Shown here piece after piece: positions 57,803 through 64,000 of a DNA stretch of 64,000 nt. The notes beneath the pieces are model-generated. The model made no database searches and was not told the DNA's origin. It was given only the letters and a program-made list of their open reading frames with translations. The first letter of the stretch is position 1, and each line of letters begins with the position of its first letter. Origin of the DNA: Pseudomonas sp. S06B 330 (GTDB taxonomy: Bacteria; Pseudomonadota; Gammaproteobacteria; Pseudomonadales; Pseudomonadaceae). The DNA is taken from contig NZ_CP088149.1 of assembly GCF_002845275.2 (NCBI RefSeq), forward strand, positions 4,956,501 through 5,020,500, in the 5' to 3' direction. A program made the position numbers and the translations under genes.

Positions 57803-60800
57803 TTGACCAATCTCATCCAGCCGACATCCCTGCGCAAACCGTCCAACGCGCCCGGCTCTGCATTGCGTGGTTCACTGAAAAGCGCGCTGGCCGTATTGGT
57901 CCTGCTGCTTCTGGGCTTGCTGCTCTGGCAACTGCTCGACCAGTACCGCCACACCCAGGCCGATCAATACCAAAACAGCGTCGATGCCAGTGCCGAGCTG
58001 GCCGACCACTTGGCCTTGAACATGTCGCTCAAGGCGCAGGTCGCCCACACTATTGTTCAGCCTTACCGTTCGTCGCCAGGCCCTGCGCAACTGCCTGAGT
58101 TACTGGCGCGGCTACAGGAACGGATGCCGACCTTGCAAAGCCTGGCCTGGATCGACGCACATGGCGATGTCATCGTCGACAGTCTCGGCCAGACGCCGGA
58201 TCGCAGTGCCCTTGAAACGTTGGTGCAGTTGAACCAGGGCCGCAACTTCTACTACAGCAATACCGCTGACAATCAGCATATTTACCTGTTGCTGCGCCAG
58301 CCTGGCGACGCCTCGGGCTACTGGCTGTTGCGCCTGAGCTCGGCGTACTACAGCGAACTGACGTCGCACCTGGACCGCCCCAACCACCCGTTGTGGCTCC
58401 TTGAAAACAGCCGTACCGGTGAGGTCATTAATCGCCATCAACCCGCTCCAGGCAGTGACGAACCCTTGCAAAGCGTTATGCTGGCGTTCCTCGACAACAG
58501 TACCTGGCAGCTTCGTGGCTTGTTCGACGCTGGGCTGGCTCGCCAACAACTGCTGCCTGCATTGATCGGTAAATGCGTGCTCGGCCTGTTTTGTGCCCTG
58601 ATTCCCCTGCTCGCGTTGATCAACATGCGTCGTCGCCATCGCATGCTGCATGAGAGCCGTCGGCGCTATCACGATATTTTCGAAGGTACCGGCGTTGCCC
58701 TGTGCGTGCTGGATCTTTCCGGATTATCCACTCAATTTGAACGCCATCGCCTGCGCAGTCGCCAAGCCTTGCAGCAGCGCCTGGCTTTCGACCAGTCGCT
58801 GCTGCACACGTTGCTGCAAGAATTGAAAGTGACCGAGGTCAACCAGGTGGCCCTGCAACTACTCGGGGTCAACTGCTGCAATCAGGCTTGGCAGCGACTG
58901 GTGCAGGGCACTGATGCCGGTACAGATGGCATCGGTGTGCAACTGCTTGAAGCGATTCTGGACAATCAGCAACAGCTGGAGCTGGAAGTGCGCCTGCCGA
59001 TTGTCGAGGGCCAGGACCTGCACCTCTGGCTGATGGTGAAATTCCCCGAGCATCGTCGCGATTACGAAGCGGTCATTCTCAGCATCAGCGACATCACCAG
59101 CCGCAAGCAGGTGGAGCTGTCATTGCTTGAGCGCGAAAGTTTCTGGTCGAACGTCGTGCGCACTGTGCCTGACCAGCTCTACGTGCAGGATGTACAAAGC
59201 CAGCGAATGATCTTCAGTAACCGCAACCTGGGCCAGACCCTGGGTTACGACCGCACGCAACTGGCACAAATGGGCGAGCGATTCTGGGAAATTCTACTGC
59301 ACCCGGACGACGCTCAACTGTATCGGCACAACCGGCAAAAGTTGCTCAGCTCTGATTGTGCCGAACAGCTGCATTGTCAGCTGCGCTTCCGCCACCTCGA
59401 TCAACGCTGGCGGCGCTTCGATATCCGCGAACAAGCACTGACCCGCGACGGCCAAGGCGTTGTCACCCGGATTATCGGCGTAGGCAAGGACGTCACCGAT
59501 CAAATCGAAGCCAGCGAATCGCTACGCGACAGCGAACAGCGCTACCGCATGCTCGCCGAAAGCATCAGCGACGTGATCTTCTCCACCGACAGTCATTTGC
59601 AGCTCAACTATGTCAGCCCCTCCGTGCAAACAGTGCTGGGCTATGAAGTCAGCTGGATCTTTGACAACGGCTGGCACTCGACCATCGCCAATCCCGCGCA
59701 GTTGACCGGCATTTACGCCCTGATCGAACGAGTCAATCGTGCCTTGGGCAACCCCGAACAATTGGAGCAACTGCGCACACAGCTGCCCAATCAGCTGTTT
59801 CTGTTCGACTGCCTGCGCGCCGATGGGCGCAAGATTCCGATTGAATTGCGTCTGGTGCTGGTCTGGGACGACCATGAACGCTTCGAAGGTATCCTCGGTG
59901 TCGGTCGCGACATCAGCCAACAGCGCCGCGCCGAAAAAGACTTGCGCATGGCCGCCACGGTTTTCGAACACTCGACGTCGGCCATCCTCATCACCGACCC
60001 TGCCGGTTATATCGTTCAGGCCAACGAAGCCTTCAGCCGAGTCAGTGGCCACGCGGTGGCCGATGTGCTCGATCAGTTGCCGGGCATGCTCACTGTCGAC
60101 GAACACCAGGAAGCTCATTTGCGCTATGTGCTCAAGCAGCTCAGCCAGCGCGGCACCTGGGAAGGTGAAGTGTGGCTCAAACGGCGTAACGGCGAACACT
60201 ACCCCGCGTGGGTCGGTATCACTGCGGTGCTTGATGACGAAGGCGACCTGGCCAGCTACGTGTGCTTTTTCACCGACATCAGCGAACGCAAGGCCAGTGA
60301 GCAACGTATTCACCGCCTGGCCTACTACGACGCCCTGACCCACCTGCCCAACCGCACATTGTTCCAGGATCGTCTGCACACCGCGCTGCAACAGGCCGAA
60401 CGGCAAAAGGCCTGGGTGGTGCTGATGTTCCTCGACCTGGACCGTTTCAAACCGATCAACGACTCGCTTGGGCATGCCGCCGGTGACCGTATGCTCAAGG
60501 ACATGGCCGAGCGCCTGCTCGATTGTGTTGATGATGACGACACCGTGGCGCGCATGGGCGGTGACGAGTTCACCCTGCTGCTGCAACCACGGGCGACGCG
60601 GGAAATGGCCCTGAACCGCGCCATCCATGTCGCCGAGCAAATTCTCGCGAGCCTGGTGCGGCCATTCGTCTTGGAAAACCGCGAGTTCTTCGTCACCGCC
60701 AGTATCGGCATTGCCCTGAGCCCGCAAGACGGCAGCGAGCTCAGTCAACTGATGAAGAACGCCGACACGGCCATGTACCACGCCAAGGAACGTGGCAAGA

Positions 60801-61630
60801 ACAATTTCCAGTTCTACCAGGCTGACATGAACGCCAGTGCCTTGGAACGTCTGGAACTGGAAAGCGACCTGCGTCATGCCCTGGAACAGAACGAGTTCAT
60901 TCTTTATTACCAACCGCAGTTCAGCGGCGACGGCAAGCGCCTGACCGGTGCCGAAGCCCTGCTGCGCTGGCGCCATCCTCGTCGCGGTCTGGTGCCGCCG
61001 GGCGACTTTATCCCGGTGATCGAAGAACTGGGGCTGGTGGTGGATGTCGGCGACTGGGTACTCAAGGAAGCCTGCCGCCAGCTCAAAACCTGGCATCAAA
61101 CCAAGGTGCGGGTACCCAAGGTTTCGGTGAACATCTCGGCCCGGCAGTTCTCCGATGGCCAGCTGGGCACGCGTATCGCCACGATCCTCAAGGACACCGG
61201 TCTGCCGCCGGCATGCCTGGAGCTGGAACTGACCGAGAGTATCCTGATGCGTGAAGTCAACGAGGCCATGGTGATCCTCGACAGCCTGAAGAAACTCGGC
61301 CTGAGCATTGCCGTTGATGATTTCGGCACCGGTTACTCGTCGCTCAACTACCTCAAGCAGTTCCCCATCGATGTGCTGAAGATCGACCGCACCTTCGTCG
61401 ACGGCTTGCCCGAAGGCGAACAGGACGCGCAGATCGCCCGGGCGATCATCGCCATGGCCCACAGCCTGAACCTGGCGGTGATTGCCGAAGGTGTGGAAAC
61501 CCATGAGCAACTGGAGTTCCTTCGTGAGCACGGCTGTGACGAGGTACAGGGCTACCTGTTCGGGCGACCGATGCCGGCCAGCCAGTTCGAGGCGCAGTTC
61601 AGCAACGAAACCTTGTTCATGTTTGAGTAG
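57803..61630 (+). CDS. morA: Membrane PAS-GGDEF-EAL c-di-GMP protein MorA
   Basis: MorA controls cyclic di-GMP levels and so motility and biofilm. The 1275-residue protein has an N-terminal membrane segment (about residues 28-47), a periplasmic region, a second segment near 250-275, and several PAS domains between about 280 and 840. The GGDEF domain has an intact M-G-G-D-E-F near 917. The EAL domain has intact G-A-E-A-L near 1048, with D-D-F-G-T-G-Y near 1172. Both active sites therefore look functional. The start is a TTG at 57803 with CAGGA seven to eight bases upstream; the next in-frame ATG is far downstream. Position between ettA and glyA fits MorA in Pseudomonas. Confidence 0.9.
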   Translation: MTNLIQPTSLRKPSNAPGSALRGSLKSALAVLVLLLLGLLLWQLLDQYRHTQADQYQNSVDASAELADHLALNMSLKAQVAHTIVQPYRSSPGPAQLPELLARLQERMPTLQSLAWIDAHGDVIVDSLGQTPDRSALETLVQLNQGRNFYYSNTADNQHIYLLLRQPGDASGYWLLRLSSAYYSELTSHLDRPNHPLWLLENSRTGEVINRHQPAPGSDEPLQSVMLAFLDNSTWQLRGLFDAGLARQQLLPALIGKCVLGLFCALIPLLALINMRRRHRMLHESRRRYHDIFEGTGVALCVLDLSGLSTQFERHRLRSRQALQQRLAFDQSLLHTLLQELKVTEVNQVALQLLGVNCCNQAWQRLVQGTDAGTDGIGVQLLEAILDNQQQLELEVRLPIVEGQDLHLWLMVKFPEHRRDYEAVILSISDITSRKQVELSLLERESFWSNVVRTVPDQLYVQDVQSQRMIFSNRNLGQTLGYDRTQLAQMGERFWEILLHPDDAQLYRHNRQKLLSSDCAEQLHCQLRFRHLDQRWRRFDIREQALTRDGQGVVTRIIGVGKDVTDQIEASESLRDSEQRYRMLAESISDVIFSTDSHLQLNYVSPSVQTVLGYEVSWIFDNGWHSTIANPAQLTGIYALIERVNRALGNPEQLEQLRTQLPNQLFLFDCLRADGRKIPIELRLVLVWDDHERFEGILGVGRDISQQRRAEKDLRMAATVFEHSTSAILITDPAGYIVQANEAFSRVSGHAVADVLDQLPGMLTVDEHQEAHLRYVLKQLSQRGTWEGEVWLKRRNGEHYPAWVGITAVLDDEGDLASYVCFFTDISERKASEQRIHRLAYYDALTHLPNRTLFQDRLHTALQQAERQKAWVVLMFLDLDRFKPINDSLGHAAGDRMLKDMAERLLDCVDDDDTVARMGGDEFTLLLQPRATREMALNRAIHVAEQILASLVRPFVLENREFFVTASIGIALSPQDGSELSQLMKNADTAMYHAKERGKNNFQFYQADMNASALERLELESDLRHALEQNEFILYYQPQFSGDGKRLTGAEALLRWRHPRRGLVPPGDFIPVIEELGLVVDVGDWVLKEACRQLKTWHQTKVRVPKVSVNISARQFSDGQLGTRIATILKDTGLPPACLELELTESILMREVNEAMVILDSLKKLGLSIAVDDFGTGYSSLNYLKQFPIDVLKIDRTFVDGLPEGEQDAQIARAIIAMAHSLNLAVIAEGVETHEQLEFLREHGCDEVQGYLFGRPMPASQFEAQFSNETLFMFE

Positions 61631-61703
61631 GCTGCAAGCGGCAAGAGAGAAGCGCCGCGTTACCGGCCTTTAGCTTGGTGCTAGAAGCTTGCAGCTTGTC
61701 GCT
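61630..61703. repeat. REP-like repeat after morA
   Basis: GGCTGCAAGCGGCAAG near the morA stop and AGCTTGCAGCTTGTCGC near 61685 form an imperfect inverted pair of the AGCTTGCAGCTT type often seen in Pseudomonas intergenic regions. It differs from the other REP families in this window. Confidence 0.65.
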
Positions 61704-61764
61704 CATGAGCCCCATTTGTCTGCGACATGATGCCCTTTCATATGCCAGACAAAAGCTGATGAGG

Positions 61765-61770
61765 TAGAAT
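61765..61770 (+). promoter_or_regulatory. Possible -10 box of glyA
   Basis: TAGAAT lies 36 bases before the glyA ATG. The hexamer 17 bases upstream is ATGCCA, a weak -35 match, so the call is tentative. Confidence 0.35.
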
Positions 61771-61805
61771 GCCCGCCTATTTCAGCACGATCCTTGAGGA
61801 CCGCC

Positions 61806-63059
61806 ATGTTCAGCCGTGATTTGACCATTGCCAAGTACGACGCCGATCTCTTTGCCGCCATGGAGCAAGAAGCTCAGCGCCAGGAAGAGCACATCGAGCT
61901 GATTGCGTCGGAAAACTACACCAGCCCGGCTGTCATGGAAGCCCAGGGCTCGGTTCTGACCAACAAATACGCCGAAGGTTACCCAGGCAAGCGCTACTAC
62001 GGCGGCTGCGAATACGTCGACGTGGTCGAGCAACTGGCCATCGACCGCGCCAAGGAACTGTTTGGCGCCGACTACGCCAACGTCCAGCCGCACGCTGGCT
62101 CGCAAGCTAACGCTGCTGTTTACCTGGCCCTGCTGTCGGCCGGTGACACCATCCTGGGCATGAGCCTGGCCCACGGTGGTCACCTGACCCACGGCGCCAA
62201 CGTCAGCTCCTCGGGCAAACTGTACAACGCTGTCCAGTACGGTATCGACGCCAACGGCCTGATCGACTACGACGAAGTCGAGCGCCTGGCTGTTGAACAC
62301 AAGCCGAAGATGATCGTTGCCGGTTTCTCTGCCTACTCGCAGATTCTGGATTTCCCACGCTTCCGCGAAATCGCCGACAAGGTCGGTGCTTACCTGTTCG
62401 TCGACATGGCCCACGTTGCCGGCCTGGTCGCTGCAGGCGTGTACCCGAACCCAGTGCCATTCGCTGACGTCGTTACTACCACCACCCACAAGACCCTGCG
62501 TGGCCCACGTGGCGGCCTGATCCTCGCCCGCGCCAACGCCGAGATCGAGAAGAAGCTGAACTCAGCTGTATTCCCAGGCGCCCAAGGCGGCCCGCTGGAG
62601 CACGTCATTGCCGCCAAGGCAATCTGCTTCAAGGAAGCCCTGCAGCCTGAGTTCAAGGCTTACCAGCAGCAAGTGGTGAAAAACGCCCAGGCCATGGCTG
62701 GCGTGTTCATCGAGCGCGGCTTTGACGTGGTCTCCGGTGGTACTGAGAACCACCTGTTCCTGCTGTCGCTGATCAAGCAGGAAATCTCCGGTAAAGATGC
62801 CGACGCCGCGCTGGGCAAGGCCTTCATCACCGTCAACAAGAACTCGGTACCCAACGACCCACGTTCCCCGTTCGTCACCTCCGGCCTGCGCTTCGGCACC
62901 CCGGCTGTGACCACCCGTGGTTTCAAAGAAGCAGAATGTAAAGAACTGGCTGGCTGGATCTGCGACATCCTGGCTGACCTGAACAACGAAGCGGTGATCG
63001 ACGCCGTTCGTGAGAAGGTCAAGGCCATCTGCGCCAAGCTGCCGGTTTACGGCAACTGA
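61806..63059 (+). CDS. glyA: Serine hydroxymethyltransferase
   Basis: This PLP enzyme interconverts serine and glycine with tetrahydrofolate, supplying one-carbon units. The 417-residue protein has A-S-E-N-Y-T near residue 33. The PLP-lysine motif [14 protein letters not shown] lies near 224-237. G-A-N-V-S-S-S-G-K is near 126. I chose the ATG at 61806, after GAGGACCGCC. A terminator follows. It is probably transcribed from its own promoter after the morA REP. Confidence 0.97.
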   Translation: MFSRDLTIAKYDADLFAAMEQEAQRQEEHIELIASENYTSPAVMEAQGSVLTNKYAEGYPGKRYYGGCEYVDVVEQLAIDRAKELFGADYANVQPHAGSQANAAVYLALLSAGDTILGMSLAHGGHLTHGANVSSSGKLYNAVQYGIDANGLIDYDEVERLAVEHKPKMIVAGFSAYSQILDFPRFREIADKVGAYLFVDMAHVAGLVAAGVYPNPVPFADVVTTTTHKTLRGPRGGLILARANAEIEKKLNSAVFPGAQGGPLEHVIAAKAICFKEALQPEFKAYQQQVVKNAQAMAGVFIERGFDVVSGGTENHLFLLSLIKQEISGKDADAALGKAFITVNKNSVPNDPRSPFVTSGLRFGTPAVTTRGFKEAECKELAGWICDILADLNNEAVIDAVREKVKAICAKLPVYGN

Positions 63060-63077
63060 TCGCAGCTCACTGATGTG

Positions 63078-63108
63078 AAAAAAGCCTGGCCTTGTGCCGG
63101 GCTTTTTG
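63078..63108 (+). terminator. glyA terminator
   Basis: AAAAAGCCTGGC pairs with GCCGGGCTTTTT (one wobble) around a CTTGT loop, with five T residues, 20 bases after the glyA stop. Confidence 0.9.
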
Positions 63109-63214
63109 TTGCCTTGACGGTATGGGCATTCCCTGCGCACAAGGTACGTCGATAGACATAGTCTGAAATCCCGCGCTTAGACCACACAGGCGCCCATGTT
63201 GAGACTACGTCAAG

Positions 63215-63775
63215 ATGCTTACGCACAAGCAACAATCATTTCTCGCCACGTTATGGCTGAACGATCAGCCCATTAACACGCTAGACACCCTCATTGGCAA
63301 GGCCGCCTGGGTCAACAGACTAGGTGGCGCGGGGGTCTTGCCCCAGCTTGCCAGCACCGTTCGCAACGATTCACACATGCTCAGCTGCCAGGCTGGCATT
63401 AGCAAAAAACCGATGCTGTTCTATTTTCGCCAAACGCCTGCTGGCTATCGCCTGTACGTCCGGGAGCCAGGCGACCACTTCGGCAAGGGTGTATGGGTCC
63501 ATGACCACTCCCACCTTGGCGTGGTATCGACTGACCAGAACGATCCCAGCGCCTTCGCGTTGAGGAGCTCTGAAGGCCAAATCGTCAGTCTGAGCGACCT
63601 GGCAGGTGATGAGCATCAGATCACACTGACCCACAACGGCTTGAGCGTCTCGAAGGGACGGCGTTCGAACTCGCCGTATGAGTACCTCAAAACCCGAGGC
63701 GATCTATCGACGGTATGGACATTGAAGGTTCTGGAACGCAGCGTTCCCTGGCTCAGCAGCCCCTATGAAATTTGA
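63215..63775 (+). CDS. Unrecognised hypothetical protein, 186 aa
   Basis: I do not recognise this protein. It begins M-L-T-H-K-Q-Q-S-F-L-A-T-L-W-L-N-D, has no signal peptide or membrane segment, and contains F-Y-F-R-Q-T-P near residue 70 and V-H-D-H-S-H-L-G-V-V near 94, with three His residues that could bind a metal. The base composition in the lines I counted varies from about 50 to 70 percent GC and is lower than in glyA. The ATG at 63215 lacks a strong ribosome site. It sits between glyA and the YjiA-like gene, where I expect no conserved gene, so it may be recently acquired. Confidence 0.6.
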   Translation: MLTHKQQSFLATLWLNDQPINTLDTLIGKAAWVNRLGGAGVLPQLASTVRNDSHMLSCQAGISKKPMLFYFRQTPAGYRLYVREPGDHFGKGVWVHDHSHLGVVSTDQNDPSAFALRSSEGQIVSLSDLAGDEHQITLTHNGLSVSKGRRSNSPYEYLKTRGDLSTVWTLKVLERSVPWLSSPYEI

Positions 63776-63885
63776 ATCGGGGGCGGCTAAAGATTTTTCA
63801 CGACTTCGACGCAGCTCGCTGCCGGACGTGTGGAAGGTGCGGCCTTCTTCCCCCCATAAATGAGGCGTGAAAGTACAATGTCCAC

Positions 63886-63912
63886 AAAAAGAACCCCGGC
63901 CAAGCCGGGGTT
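63886..63912 (-). terminator. Terminator of the YjiA-like gene
   Basis: A perfect nine-base stem AACCCCGGC / GCCGGGGTT with a three-base loop is followed on the minus strand by C and five T residues. It lies 13 bases after the stop of the truncated gene at the window edge. Confidence 0.9.
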
Positions 63913-63925
63913 CACCTGTAGCAGA

Positions 63926-64000
63926 TCAACTCAACGCCTCGAACCCCGCCCGAATCTTCGCCTCCGGCAGTTCATCGGCGATAAAGACCATCACGCTCTC
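63926..64000 (-). CDS. 3' end of a YjiA/CobW-like gene (partial)
   Basis: Only the last 24 codons and the TGA are in the window. The peptide ends V-M-V-F-I-A-D-E-L-P-E-A-K-I-R-A-G-F-E-A-L-S. This resembles the C-terminal beta-alpha segment of YjiA/CobW-family GTPases (V-F-I-G-x-x-L-x-E-x-x-I-R-A), which handle zinc or other metals. The frame reaches the window edge without a stop, and a terminator follows. The family call is tentative because so little is visible. Confidence 0.5.
   Translation of the reverse strand, partial: ESVMVFIADELPEAKIRAGFEALS

Noticed and set aside
59522..61531. A 669-codon frame opposite morA
   Set aside because: It is an antisense shadow of the PAS-GGDEF-EAL coding sequence, with no recognisable domain.

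Overview
The window is an ordinary-GC chromosomal stretch of a Pseudomonas, most like the P. putida/P. fluorescens lineage. The evidence is the gene content and order: hpt/upp/uraA, hemH, a photolyase cluster, murI-moeB-prmC-prfA-hemA, lolB-ispE-tRNA-Gln-prs-rplY-pth-ychF, holD-rimI, mksFEB, creA-proB-obg-rpmA-rplU/ispB, a Fur-regulated PA4570-like gene, a Lon-like protease, gdhA, ettA, morA and glyA. Pseudomonas-type REP palindromes lie between genes. I see no insertion sequence, prophage, integron or CRISPR array. Nearly all of the window is core genome.

Layout. 1-5.7 kb holds a secreted protein, a WbuC-type cupin, purine and pyrimidine salvage (hpt, upp, uraA), ferrochelatase and a TIGR01777 epimerase. 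5.8-9.8 kb is a light-response or DNA-repair cluster: an FAD oxidoreductase, a shortened DUF1722/YbgA protein, photolyase and an SDR. It carries two copies of a TGTACA-N12-TGTACA type operator, but the MerR/LitR regulator gene usually found there is missing. pagL follows, then the minus-strand murI-to-hemA block (10.4-15.2 kb). The plus-strand TPR-lolB-ispE-tRNA-Gln-prs-rplY-pth-ychF-ppk2 series runs from 15.3 to 23.1 kb. 23.3-33.0 kb is the more variable part: two metallo-beta-lactamase-fold proteins (one with a ruined metal site), two MFS exporters, tRNA-Met, an orphan FecR, LysE/LysR, an M15 peptidase and an unknown six-cysteine secreted protein.

33-40 kb has carbonic anhydrase, rimI, the cryptic pseudomonad DNA polymerase III psi subunit (holD) and the MksFEB condensin. 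40-48 kb has creA, proB, obg, the ribosomal L27/L21 genes, octaprenyl diphosphate synthase, YjdM, an iron-responsive small protein, an FKBP and several small conserved unknowns. 48-64 kb has a Lon-like protease, a DUF3015/DUF4105 pair, a small lipoprotein, a GreA/GreB-family protein, gdhA, ettA, the c-di-GMP protein MorA, glyA, an unrecognised ORF, and the 3' end of a YjiA/CobW-like gene cut by the window edge.

The best leads are: the twin LitR/CarH-type operators in a photolyase cluster that has lost its local regulator and half of its DUF523-DUF1722 gene; a near-consensus promoter buried inside ispE that should drive tRNA-Gln and prs; a Fur box over the promoter of the small PA4570-like gene; a metallo-beta-lactamase-fold protein lacking its metal ligands; an orphan FecR; and a 47-codon Cys-containing ORF upstream of an MFS gene.
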